Positions 46,514-54,352 of a stretch of DNA of 64,000 bases are shown here, in pieces. Location: contig NZ_CP061281.1 of assembly GCF_014621695.1 (NCBI RefSeq), positions 5,332,001 to 5,396,000 of the forward strand. The letters are read 5' to 3'. The first letter of the stretch is position 1; every line of letters starts with the position of its first letter. The position numbers and the translations under genes are program-made. The notes below the pieces were generated by a model. The model made no database searches, was not told the origin of the DNA, and was given only the letters and a program-made list of their open reading frames with translations. This stretch comes from Streptomyces xanthii. Lineage in GTDB: Bacteria; Actinomycetota; Actinomycetes; Streptomycetales; Streptomycetaceae.

Positions 46514-47737
46514 TCAGAGGCCTCCGTCGTGGGTGAGCAGATGGAGCAGCGGCGCGCCGACGGCGTCGTCGGCGGCCAGGGATTCGTTCGCCTCCCAGGC
46601 GAGGGCGAGCGCGCCGACGCTGGCGAGCTCCCCGACCAGGACGCCGCCGACCAGCCGGTCGCCGCGGACCACGACCTTGCGGTACGTGCCGCGGGTGGCG
46701 TCGGTGAGCTGCACGACGTCGTCGCCGGGCAGCGGGTCGGGCTCGCCGAACGCGGCGAGGTCCAGGGGGCCGGCCTCGTGCGGGAGCGTGAGCCGGGTCA
46801 GGGTGCGGGTGCCGGTGTACGCGGCCTCGGCGCCGGTGAGCAGCGCCGCGAGCGCGTCCGCCTGTTCGAGCGCGGGCGTCGCGAGGCCGTACACCGTGCC
46901 GGCGTGCTGGGCGCAGTCGCCGACCGCGCGGATGTGCGGGTCGCTGGTGCGGAGCTCGTCGTCGACGACGATCCCCTTGCGCACGTCGAGCCCCGCGGCC
47001 TGCGCGAGGCCGGTGCGGGGGCGGACCCCGCAGGCCAGCACGGTGACGTCGGTGTCGAGCATGAAGCCGTCGTGCAGCTCGACGCGGCGGACGTGCCCGT
47101 CCTCGACGCGGACGCCGCGCACCCGGCACTCGGTGTGGATCTCGACGCCCAGCTCGGCGAGGTGCCGGTGGACCAGCGTGCTCGACCGGGGGTCCAGCTG
47201 CCGCTCCATCAGCCGCTCCGCCTGCTGCGTGAGCACCACCTGGGCGCCGCGCCGGGCCAGCGCGCGGGCCGCCGACACACCCAGCAGCCCGCCGCCGATG
47301 ACGACCGCGCGGGTCCCCTCGGTGACGGCCCGCGACAGGGCGAGGCAGTCGTCCATCGTGCGGAACGCGTGCACGCCGAGGGGGAGTTCGGTGGCGCCGG
47401 GGGCGAAGAGGCCGCGCAGCGGAGGCAGCACCGGGTTCGAGCCGGTGGCCAGGACCAGGGTCTCGTACGGGACCTCGGTGCCGTTCTCGCACTGGACCAC
47501 GCGGCGCTCACGGTCGATCCGGACCGCGCGGGTGCGCAGGGGGGAGGCGGGGGTGCGGGGGAGGGCGATGACGTCGGGGGCGTACGTGCCGGCCAGGACC
47601 TCGGCGAGAAGCACGCGGTTGTACGGGGCGTGCGGTTCCTCTCCGATGAGCACGGCGTCCTCGCCCAGGCGCTGGGCCAGGCGGGTGCCGGCCAGGCCGG
47701 TGCCGATGATCACTGGGCGGGGGGTCGGTGCGGGCAT
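46514..47737 (-). CDS. NAD(P)/FAD oxidoreductase of the nitrite operon
   Basis: A 407-residue flavoprotein resembling the N-terminal reductase part of NirB/NasB: RPVIIGTGLAGTRLAQRLG, VVIGGGLLGVSAARALARRG (NAD site) and IRAVGDCAQHAGTVYGLATP. It lacks siroheme and Fe-S motifs. It probably supplies electrons for nitrate or nitrite reduction. ATG at 47737, 24 bp downstream of the GlnR-like box. First gene of the operon with nirB and nirD. It may serve the nitrate reductase at 50-52 kb. Confidence 0.88.
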   Translation of the reverse strand: MPAPTPRPVIIGTGLAGTRLAQRLGEDAVLIGEEPHAPYNRVLLAEVLAGTYAPDVIALPRTPASPLRTRAVRIDRERRVVQCENGTEVPYETLVLATGSNPVLPPLRGLFAPGATELPLGVHAFRTMDDCLALSRAVTEGTRAVVIGGGLLGVSAARALARRGAQVVLTQQAERLMERQLDPRSSTLVHRHLAELGVEIHTECRVRGVRVEDGHVRRVELHDGFMLDTDVTVLACGVRPRTGLAQAAGLDVRKGIVVDDELRTSDPHIRAVGDCAQHAGTVYGLATPALEQADALAALLTGAEAAYTGTRTLTRLTLPHEAGPLDLAAFGEPDPLPGDDVVQLTDATRGTYRKVVVRGDRLVGGVLVGELASVGALALAWEANESLAADDAVGAPLLHLLTHDGGL

Positions 47738-47760
47738 GCTGTTCAGCGTGCGGGGTGGGT

Positions 47761-47798
47761 GTTTCTCGGGGGCGTCCCGTCGGTTTCTCCCGCGGTAC
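47761..47798 (-). promoter_or_regulatory. GlnR box before nitrite operon
   Basis: On the minus strand the pattern is GTACC-6-GAAAC-6-GACGC-6-GAAAC, with exact 5-6-5-6-5-6-5 spacing, the actinomycete GlnR layout (gTnAc-n6-GaAAc repeated). Both b-sites are perfect GAAAC; the a-sites are degenerate. It lies 24 bp upstream of the oxidoreductase start. GlnR control of nirB is known in Streptomyces. Confidence 0.7.
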
Positions 47799-47888
47799 GG
47801 GGTGCTCCGCGGGTGGTTCGGGGCTGTGTGAGGCGGCGCCTCTTCGGCTGCCGGGTTCCTCTTCGCGGGCGGCTCTCCCACCGCCGTG

Positions 47889-47992
47889 GCTGGTCGCGCA
47901 GTTCCCCGCGCCCCTGATGAGGCTGCGCCTCATCGGGGAAATGCGACCCGAAGGGTCTGCATTTCAGGGGCGCGGGGAACTGCGCGACCAGC
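47889..47992. repeat. 29-bp inverted pair of the intergenic repeat with inner hairpins
   Basis: Two copies of the intergenic element face each other: arms 47889-47917 and 47964-47992 are perfect reverse complements (29 bp). Between them are two more hairpins: GATGAGGC-TGC-GCCTCATC (47916-47934) and AAATGC...GACCC-GAA-GGGTC...GCATTT (47939-47964). It lies between the start of the nitrite operon and the end of the sortase gene and could terminate the latter. Confidence 0.85.
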
Positions 47993-48019
47993 CCCCACCG
48001 GGCCGCAGTCGACGTACGA

Positions 48020-48649
48020 CTATCGGCTGGAGGCCAGGTGGGCGAACACCACTACGTTGCCCTCGTACCCGGTGCCGCGTGAATAGGGGCCCCCGCACGT
48101 GATGACCCGGAGCTCCGCGCGGGAGCGCGGCCCGTAGACCTTCTCGTCGGGGAAGGACTTCGCGTCGTACACCTCGACGGAGTCCACCGTGAAGACGGCC
48201 ACGGAACCGTCCCGCCGGTCGATCTCGATCGTGCGGCCCCGCGTGAGCGCCCCGAGGTCGTAGAAGACGGCGGGCCCGTCGGCGTTGTCGACGTGCCCGG
48301 CGACCACCGCCGTACCCCGCTCACCCGGTGTCGTCCCGGCCTCGTACCAGCCGGCCAGGTTCTTCTTCTGCGGCGGCGGCACGTCGAGGCTGCCGCCGCG
48401 GGTCAGCCGCAGCCCCATGAGCGGCGCGTCGACCCGGATGGACGGGATGCGGATGCGGTCCGGCGGGGACGGGGACAACGGGGACGCGCCGGGCGGGGCG
48501 TACCGGTCGGTGCCCGGACGGGCCTGCGCCGCGGACGGCTGCGGCGGCGGATGCCCGCCGGAGTTGGTGGCCAGCAGCCAGGCACCCGTGCCGAGGGAGA
48601 GCACGGTGACGACCGCTATCGCGGAGTTGACTGCCTTGCCCGATCGCAC
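48020..48649 (-). CDS. Class F sortase
   Basis: A 209-residue sortase. An N-terminal anchor helix (SAIAVVTVLSLGTGAWLLA) is followed by a Pro-rich linker and the catalytic domain: His119 in VVAGHVDNADG, Cys185 in VITCGGPY and Arg191 in YSRGTGY. Class F is characteristic of actinomycetes; its in vivo substrates are poorly known. GTG at 48649 follows a perfect AGGAGG. The gene immediately upstream encodes a secreted, C-terminally anchored protein that might be a substrate or partner. Confidence 0.92.
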   Translation of the reverse strand: MRSGKAVNSAIAVVTVLSLGTGAWLLATNSGGHPPPQPSAAQARPGTDRYAPPGASPLSPSPPDRIRIPSIRVDAPLMGLRLTRGGSLDVPPPQKKNLAGWYEAGTTPGERGTAVVAGHVDNADGPAVFYDLGALTRGRTIEIDRRDGSVAVFTVDSVEVYDAKSFPDEKVYGPRSRAELRVITCGGPYSRGTGYEGNVVVFAHLASSR

Positions 48650-48802
48650 GGGACCTCCTGGGACGAACGTCGCCCGCCCCTCCGGTCCGCGAGGGGCTGC
48701 GGCCGGAGGGGTGGGGACTGGCGGTACCGGTGGGCGGACGGGTCACGGACGGCGGAGGATGTCCGCGACCCGGTCCGTCCGTGGTGGCTCCTGCGGATCC
48801 CT

Positions 48803-49321
48803 TCAGATCCCCTCGCCTCTCGCCCGGCGATGCAGGAGCCAGGTACCGCCCGCGGCGGCGACGGCCAGAGCCGCCACGCCCGCCGCGGTCTGCACGGGGT
48901 CGGGTCCGAGCGCGCCGCCGACCCCCGTCTTCACATGGCCCTTCGGCATCTGCGCGCCCGAAGCGCCGGCCTGGGCGAGCGACACGATGAGGTCGCCGGT
49001 GACACGCGTGCCGCCGGCGCACTGCGCGACGATCTCGTACGTGCCGGGCTGCGCGGACGCGGGCACCGCGAAGTGCCCCGCCGCGTTGTCGCCGTCCGAG
49101 GCCGGGGCGAGCGTGAACGCGCCCGCGCCGACCGTGCGGGCGTCACCGGCCGCCGTGCCCCGCGTGCCGCACGCGGTGGTGTCCACGGTGACCGTGGTGC
49201 CCGGGGCGGCCGTCGCGGGATAGACCTCGAGCCCGCCCTGCGCGGCGGCGGCCGGGGCGGCGCCGAGACCGGCGAGGGCGACGGCGAACGCGGCGGCGGT
49301 CAGCGGTCGGCCTGTGCGCAT
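48803..49321 (-). CDS. Secreted, membrane-anchored protein of sortase locus
   Basis: A 172-residue protein with a signal peptide (AAAFAVALAGLGAAPAAAAQ), an Ig-like beta domain of about 100 residues containing two Cys (TTACGTRG, EIVAQCAGG) that can form a disulfide, and a C-terminal tail with a hydrophobic helix (QTAAGVAALAVAAAGGTWLL) followed by HRRARGEG. The layout is that of cell-surface proteins, but no LPxTG-type motif is present. Located just upstream of the class F sortase on the same strand. Function unknown. Confidence 0.82.
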   Translation of the reverse strand: MRTGRPLTAAAFAVALAGLGAAPAAAAQGGLEVYPATAAPGTTVTVDTTACGTRGTAAGDARTVGAGAFTLAPASDGDNAAGHFAVPASAQPGTYEIVAQCAGGTRVTGDLIVSLAQAGASGAQMPKGHVKTGVGGALGPDPVQTAAGVAALAVAAAGGTWLLHRRARGEGI

Positions 49322-49571
49322 CGTGGAGCTCCTTCGCGGGCGTCGGACGCGCCCTGCAAGTCCGAGGTAAGTACCAGTCGCCGCCGCACGCCTGCTGATG
49401 TTGCGTCAGATACGGGGTTTCGGCAGGGGTTCTGACGGGGTGGCGGGTGCGTCGTCGCAGGTCATCGGCGTGACAGGGAGCGCGGGGTGCGGGGAGCGGT
49501 GCGGGCGTACGACCGGGTGACCGGACACTCCGTCAGGCGGCGGCGCGGGGCCCGGAGGTCACAATGGGGGA

Positions 49572-49901
49572 GTGGAGATCACCGACGAGACCGTGCTGAC
49601 CGTACTGACGACGACGGACGCCCCGGATCGGGCGGACACCCTGGCCCGCGGCGCCGTCGAGGCCCGCCTCGCGGCGTGTGCGCAGGTGTCCGCGGCGGTG
49701 ACGTCCGTGTACCGGTGGGAGGGGGCGGTCGAGACGGCCCGGGAGTACCAGATCCTGCTGAAGACGACCGCCGCGCGGTACCCGGAGCTGGAGCGGTGGC
49801 TGACGGACCACCACGACTACGACACGCCCGAGATCGTGGCCGTGCCGGTCGTGCGGGGTGCCTCCGGCTATCTGGGATGGGTGCGCGGCGAGACGACCTG
49901 A
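49572..49901 (+). CDS. cutA: CutA divalent-cation tolerance protein
   Basis: A 109-residue trimeric CutA-family protein: VLTVLTTTDAPDRADTLARG, ARLAACAQVSAAVTSVYRWE, EYQILLKTTAARYPELERWL and YDTPEIVAVPVVRGASGYLGW are all conserved. Linked to copper tolerance in E. coli, though its role is unsettled. GTG at 49572 follows ATGGGGGA. It converges on the nitrate reductase gene with a repeat element between them. Confidence 0.93.
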   Translation: MEITDETVLTVLTTTDAPDRADTLARGAVEARLAACAQVSAAVTSVYRWEGAVETAREYQILLKTTAARYPELERWLTDHHDYDTPEIVAVPVVRGASGYLGWVRGETT

Positions 49902-49951
49902 ACCGTAGCTCCGGCGGGGCGCGTCGTCGTCCGCGGGCCGGTGGGGGCTGG

Positions 49952-49974
49952 TCGTGCAGTTCCCCGCGCCCCTG
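49952..49974 (-). repeat. Intergenic 23-bp repeat core, copy 5
   Basis: Minus-strand copy with one mismatch (AACTGCACGA for AACTGCGCGA), preceded on that strand by a hairpin of AAATGC/GCATTT with a GAAGG loop. It lies between the convergent cutA and nitrate-reductase genes, so a two-way terminator is likely. Confidence 0.8.
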
Positions 49975-50042
49975 AAATGCATACCCTTCGGGCGCATTTC
50001 CCCGATGCTCCGGCCCCCACCGGCCCGCACCCGGCGAAACGG

Positions 50043-52130
50043 CTACACCCGTTCGACCCGTACCGCGCACACCTTGAACTCCGGCATGCGGGAGGTCGGG
50101 TCGAGGGCAGGGTTCGTGAGGGTGTTGGCGCGGCCCGGGCCCGGCCAGTGGAAGGGCATGAAGACCGTGTCGGGGCGGATGCCCGGGGTCAGACGGGCCG
50201 GCGCGACCGCGCGGCCGCGCCGTGACACCACCGCCACGTCCTCGCCCTCGGCCACGCCGAGCCGCGCCGCGAGCCGGGGGTGCAGTTCGACGAAGGGGCC
50301 CGGGGCCGCCCGGTTGAGCTCGTCGACGCGGCGGGTCTGGGCGCCCGACTGGTACTGGGCGACGACCCGCCCCGTCGTCAGGTGCACCGGGTACTCCGCG
50401 TCCGGCTCCTCGGCGGCCGGACGGTGCGTCACCGGCACGAACCGGGCCCGGCCGTCCTCGTGCGCGAACCGGTCGAGGAAGAGGCGGGGCGTACCCGCGC
50501 CGTCCGGTTCCGGGCAGGGCCAGAAGACGCCGTCGCCCTGGGCGAGACGCTCGTAGGAGATGCCCGCGTAGTCGGCCGGGCCACCCGCGGAGGCGCGGCG
50601 CAGCTCGCCGAAGACCTCCTCGGGGTCGGCCGGGAAGCCCTTCTCCAGGTCGGGGGCGAGGCGCGCGGCGAGTTCGCGGAGCACTTCGAGGTCGGAGCGG
50701 ACGCCGTCGGGCGGGGTGAGGGCGCGGCGGCGCAGCAGCACCCGGCCCTCCAGGTTCGTGACCGTGCCGGTCTCCTCCGCCCACTGCGTCACCGGCAGCA
50801 CGACGTCCGCGAGTTCGGCGGTCTCGGACAGGACGACATCGGCCACGGCGAGGAAGTCGAGGGAGCGCAGCCGCTGCTCGACATGGGCCGCGCGGGGCGC
50901 CGACACGACCGGGTTCGAGCCCATCAGGAGCAGCGCGCGGATGTCGCCGCCGAGCGCGTCGAGCAGCTCGTACGCGGAGCGGCCGGGGCCGGGCAGCGAA
51001 TCCGGGTCCACGCCCCAGACCCCGGCGACGTGGGCGCGGGCGGCGGGGTCGGCGAGCTTGCGGTAGCCGGGCAACTGGTCGGCCTTCTGGCCGTGTTCGC
51101 GGCCGCCCTGCCCGTTGCCCTGGCCGGTGAGACAGCCGTAGCCGGAGTGCGGGCGGCCCGGGCGGCCGGTGGCGAGGGCCAGATTGATCCACGCGGAGAC
51201 CGTGTCCGTGCCCTTGGCCTGCTGCTCGGGCCCGCGCGCGGTCAGCACCATGGCCTCACCGGCCCCCGCGAACAGGTCGACCGCCTCGCGCAGCCGCGGC
51301 ACCGGCACCCCGGTGACCCGCTCCACGTACTCCGGCCAGTGCGCCATCGCCGCGGCCCGCGCCCCCTCCCAGCCCGAGGTCCGCTCCCGGATGTACGCCT
51401 CGTCGGCGCGGCCCTGCGCCACCACGAGGTGCAGCATGCCGAGGGCGAGCGCGAGGTCCGTGCCGGGGCGCGGGGCCAGGTGCAGGTCGGCGAGTTCGGC
51501 GGTCCGGGTGCGGCGCGGGTCCACGACGATCAACGTGCCGCCGTTGGCCTTGAGTTCGGTCAGATAGCGCAGCGCGGGCGGCATCGTCTCGGCCGGGTTC
51601 GAGCCGACCAGCAGCACGCAGCCGGTGCGCGGAATGTCCTCCAGCGGGAACGGCAGCCCCCGGTCGAGCCCGAACGCGAGCTGACCGGCGGCCGCCGCCG
51701 ACGACATGCAGAACCGGCCGTTGTAGTCGATCTGCGAGGTCCGCAGCACCGTGCGGGCGAACTTGCCCAGCGCGTACGCCTTCTCGTTCGTGAGGCCGCC
51801 GCCGCCGAACACGGCGTTCGCGTCGGGGCCGTGCGCGGTGCGGGCCCGGTCGAGCCCTGCGGCGATCGTGTCCAGGGCCTCGTCCCAGCCGGCCGGTTCG
51901 AGGCGGCCCGTGGTGGCGCTGCGCACGAGCGGGCCGGTCAGCCGCACCCGGGACGACAGCACCTCGGCGGCGCTCTGGCCCTTGCCGCACAGGGCGCCCC
52001 GGTTCACCGGGAAGTCCTCCCGGCCGCTCACCGTGGCGTCCGGGGCGACCCGCATCCCGCACTGCAGGGCGCAGTACGGGCAGTGCGTGGCGGTGGGGGC
52101 GGGCGGCTCGGAGGCGGTGACCGTGTGCAT
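50043..52130 (-). CDS. nasA: Assimilatory nitrate reductase-type molybdoenzyme
   Basis: A 695-residue Mo-bisMGD oxidoreductase. The N-terminal [4Fe-4S] ligands are Cys17, Cys20, Cys24 and Cys48 (CPYCALQCGM, GALCGKGQ). Cys141 in NGRFCMSS is in the position of the Mo ligand of NasA/NapA-type enzymes. SGYGCLTGQGNGQGGREHGQ and LVVDPRRT-like segments bind the cofactor. Nearby nirBD, an NAD(P)H oxidoreductase and a siroheme chelatase support nitrate assimilation. A possible GlnR half-box is at 52177-52192. The specific substrate is inferred from context. Confidence 0.87.
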   Translation of the reverse strand: MHTVTASEPPAPTATHCPYCALQCGMRVAPDATVSGREDFPVNRGALCGKGQSAAEVLSSRVRLTGPLVRSATTGRLEPAGWDEALDTIAAGLDRARTAHGPDANAVFGGGGLTNEKAYALGKFARTVLRTSQIDYNGRFCMSSAAAAGQLAFGLDRGLPFPLEDIPRTGCVLLVGSNPAETMPPALRYLTELKANGGTLIVVDPRRTRTAELADLHLAPRPGTDLALALGMLHLVVAQGRADEAYIRERTSGWEGARAAAMAHWPEYVERVTGVPVPRLREAVDLFAGAGEAMVLTARGPEQQAKGTDTVSAWINLALATGRPGRPHSGYGCLTGQGNGQGGREHGQKADQLPGYRKLADPAARAHVAGVWGVDPDSLPGPGRSAYELLDALGGDIRALLLMGSNPVVSAPRAAHVEQRLRSLDFLAVADVVLSETAELADVVLPVTQWAEETGTVTNLEGRVLLRRRALTPPDGVRSDLEVLRELAARLAPDLEKGFPADPEEVFGELRRASAGGPADYAGISYERLAQGDGVFWPCPEPDGAGTPRLFLDRFAHEDGRARFVPVTHRPAAEEPDAEYPVHLTTGRVVAQYQSGAQTRRVDELNRAAPGPFVELHPRLAARLGVAEGEDVAVVSRRGRAVAPARLTPGIRPDTVFMPFHWPGPGRANTLTNPALDPTSRMPEFKVCAVRVERV

Positions 52131-52176
52131 ACGGGCCAGCGTGCGGGCCCGTTGTTACGCGGTGAGGGGCGCGGCG

Positions 52177-52192
52177 GTTACGCACGGGGTAC
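52177..52192 (-). promoter_or_regulatory. Possible GlnR half-box before nitrate reductase
   Basis: On the minus strand GTACC-6-GTAAC, one a-site/b-site unit with correct spacing, 47 bp upstream of the nitrate reductase start. A second GTAAC follows at 52154-52158 but with one base too many for a full box. Confidence 0.35.
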
Positions 52193-52227
52193 GCGGTCCT
52201 CCCCGCGCCCGGGGTCAGGCCGTGAGG

Positions 52228-52905
52228 TCAGCGGCGCAGGGCGTCCGCGATGCCGGTCTCGCGCGGGCCGAGGAAGTGCGGGTCGGGGCGGACGACCGCG
52301 TCCAGGGCCGCCTTGCCCGCCGCGATGACCTCCCGGGCGCCGCCCGCGTACCAGGTCACGTCGTGCGGTTCGTCCACCCCGACGCCGTACGAGGACACGC
52401 CGGCGGCCTCGCACAGGGCGACCGCCCGCCGGATGTGGAAGCCCTGGCTGACCAGGACCGCGCGGTGCACCCCGAAGATCTTGCGGGCCCGCACGCAGGA
52501 GTCCCAGGTGTCGAACCCGGCGTAGTCGCTCACGACGGCGCGTCCCGGCACGCCGTGCCGGGTCAGGTAGTCCCGCATGGCGTCGGGCTCGTCGTAGTCC
52601 TCGGTGCTGTTGTCGCCGGTGACCAGGACGGCCCGGACCCGGCCCGTGCGGTACAGCTCCGCCGCGGCGTCCAGCCGGTGGGCCAGATACGGGGAGGGCT
52701 CCCCGTCCCACAGCCCCGCGCCGAACACGACGGCCACGTCGGTACGGGGCACGTCCCCGAGCGCCTTGACCCGGTCACCGGTCGACGCGAACAGCCACGT
52801 CGCCGGCAGCAGCGCGAGCACGCACAGCCCCATGAGGGCCTGCACGGCGATACGCCGCCCCCGCGTGGTCCGGGGCAGCCGCGGCCTGGTTCCGGGCAGC
52901 TTCAA
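52228..52905 (-). CDS. SanA/YdcF-like membrane protein (DUF218)
   Basis: A 225-residue protein with one N-terminal membrane helix (AVQALMGLCVLALLPATWLFA) and a DUF218 domain: DVAVVFGAGLWDGEPSPYLAHRL, VLVTGDNSTEDYDEPDAM and VLVSQGFHIRRAVALCEAAG. SanA in enterobacteria affects envelope permeability to vancomycin at high temperature; enzymatic activity unproven. ATG at 52905. Divergent from the chelatase gene across a 550-bp repeat region. Confidence 0.88.
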   Translation of the reverse strand: MKLPGTRPRLPRTTRGRRIAVQALMGLCVLALLPATWLFASTGDRVKALGDVPRTDVAVVFGAGLWDGEPSPYLAHRLDAAAELYRTGRVRAVLVTGDNSTEDYDEPDAMRDYLTRHGVPGRAVVSDYAGFDTWDSCVRARKIFGVHRAVLVSQGFHIRRAVALCEAAGVSSYGVGVDEPHDVTWYAGGAREVIAAGKAALDAVVRPDPHFLGPRETGIADALRR

Positions 52906-53457
52906 GGGTGGCTCTCCTCAGTCGAGGCGACGGTACTTCCCTGTCACCGACCCAGACGCCCCACCTCCGGAGAAGGTTTCGCCGCACGGCGGGCGGGAGC
53001 AGGACCGGGCAGGTGCGCCCCGTCAGGGGCGCGGGGAACTGCGCGAGAAGCCCCACGGGGCGGCGGCCGGGGACGATGGCGAGCACACCACGGCGGTGGG
53101 CCGGGTGGACGGGCGGGAGCAGGACCGGGCAGGTGCGCCCTGTCAGGGGCGCGGGGAACTGCGCGAGAAGCCCCACGGGGCGGCGGCCGGGGACGATGGC
53201 GAGCACACCACGGCGGTGGGCCGGGTGGACGGGCGGGAGCAGGGCCGGGCAGGTGCGCCCCGTCAGGGGCGCGGGGAACTGCGCGAGAAGCCCCACCGGG
53301 CGGCGGCCGGGAAGAGAGCGGCCGCACCACGGCGGGACCGGGGCCGCCCCGGGCAGAGGCCCCGCTCACCGATCCCCCCGCCGCACAGTGAACCCGCGGC
53401 AACCACTCGTCACCGCCCCGCAACAACACGGCAACCCCCACCCGGCACGATCACTCC
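52906..53457. other. 550-bp intergenic region dominated by a 120-bp tandem repeat
   Basis: Between the divergent SanA-like and chelatase genes. It contains three units of a 120-bp repeat (52991 to about 53340), flanked by single-copy GC-rich sequence. Frames stay open through the repeat because 120 is a multiple of three; no real gene is supported. Confidence 0.75.
52991..53340 (+). repeat. 120-bp tandem repeat, about 2.9 copies, carrying the intergenic core
   Basis: Units begin at 52991, 53111 and 53231 with GGGCGGGAGCAGGRCCGGGC. Each contains the 23-bp core (53024, 53144, 53264). Units 1 and 2 differ at a single base (C at 53021 versus T at 53141); unit 3 has a few changes and diverges after about 80 bp. 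Near-identity implies recent amplification or ongoing homogenisation. Confidence 0.92.
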
Positions 53458-54327
53458 ATGACGGACGAGTTCGCAAGCACGGGCACGACCAGCACGGCAG
53501 GACTCCTCACCATGATCAGTGACCAGCTCGGCGATCAGCTCAGCCACGTCTCCCTGCGGAGCCGCAAGAAGGCGCCCGCCCTCGTCCTCGTGGCCCACGG
53601 CAGCCGGGACCCCCGCGCCCTCGCCACGGTGACCGCCCTGACCCACCGCATCCGGGAACTCCGCCCCGCCCTCCCCGTCCACCTGGGTCACATAGAACTC
53701 AACGAGCCCCTGCTCACCGACACCCTCACCGCACTCCGCCCCGGCCGAGCCGTCCTCGTCCCGCTCCTCCTCTCCCGCGGCCACCACGTCAAGCACGACA
53801 TCCCCGGCGCGGCCGGCGCCGCGGAGCACCTCCGTACCCGCGTCGCCGCCCCCCTCGGCCCGCACCCCCTCCTCGTCGACGCCCTGCACGACCGCCTGAC
53901 CGAGGCCGGCTGGCCGGCGCAGCAGTCCGAGCGGGCCCGCCGCCGCTCCGGCGTCGTGCTCGCCGCCGCCGGGTCCCGCGACCCCGACGCCGCCGTCGAC
54001 ATCCGCCGCACCGCCGACCTGCTCGCCCACCGCCTCGGCGTCCCCGTCGTCCCGGCCCACCCGGGCTCGGCCGAGGCCCAGGACGTGCCGGCGGCGGTCC
54101 GCGCCCTCGCCGCCCGCGGCAGGACCCGTACGGCGGTCGCCGCGTACTTCACGGCCCCGGGCCGGTTCGCCGCCCAGGCCGCGGCCGCCGCGCCCGGCAT
54201 CGCGGCGGCCCCGCTCGGCACCCACCCGGCCCTCGCCCGCCTGGTCCTGCACCGCTACGACACCGCCCTGACGGGCGCCGCGCAGAACGCCCCGCACACC
54301 GCTCTGCCCGATCTGGCGACCGCCTGA
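53458..54327 (+). CDS. Sirohydrochlorin chelatase (CbiX/SirB type)
   Basis: A 289-residue two-domain chelatase. [18 protein letters not shown] at about residue 41 has the catalytic His, and [11 protein letters not shown] the second His. The second half repeats the fold with reduced motif [16 protein letters not shown]. The family inserts Fe or Co into sirohydrochlorin; with nirB nearby, siroheme supply for nitrite reductase is the likely role. The first 30 residues are a non-conserved extension. ATG at 53458. Confidence 0.88.
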   Translation: MTDEFASTGTTSTAGLLTMISDQLGDQLSHVSLRSRKKAPALVLVAHGSRDPRALATVTALTHRIRELRPALPVHLGHIELNEPLLTDTLTALRPGRAVLVPLLLSRGHHVKHDIPGAAGAAEHLRTRVAAPLGPHPLLVDALHDRLTEAGWPAQQSERARRRSGVVLAAAGSRDPDAAVDIRRTADLLAHRLGVPVVPAHPGSAEAQDVPAAVRALAARGRTRTAVAAYFTAPGRFAAQAAAAAPGIAAAPLGTHPALARLVLHRYDTALTGAAQNAPHTALPDLATA

Positions 54328-54352
54328 CAGTGGTGCCGTCTACTGTCGCCCC

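Noticed and set aside
52944..53522. Repeat-protein-like frames (RTGQVRPVRGAGNCARSP repeated) over the 120-bp array
   Set aside because: The period is a multiple of three so any open frame persists; the same core occurs as non-coding copies elsewhere, and frames exist on both strands.
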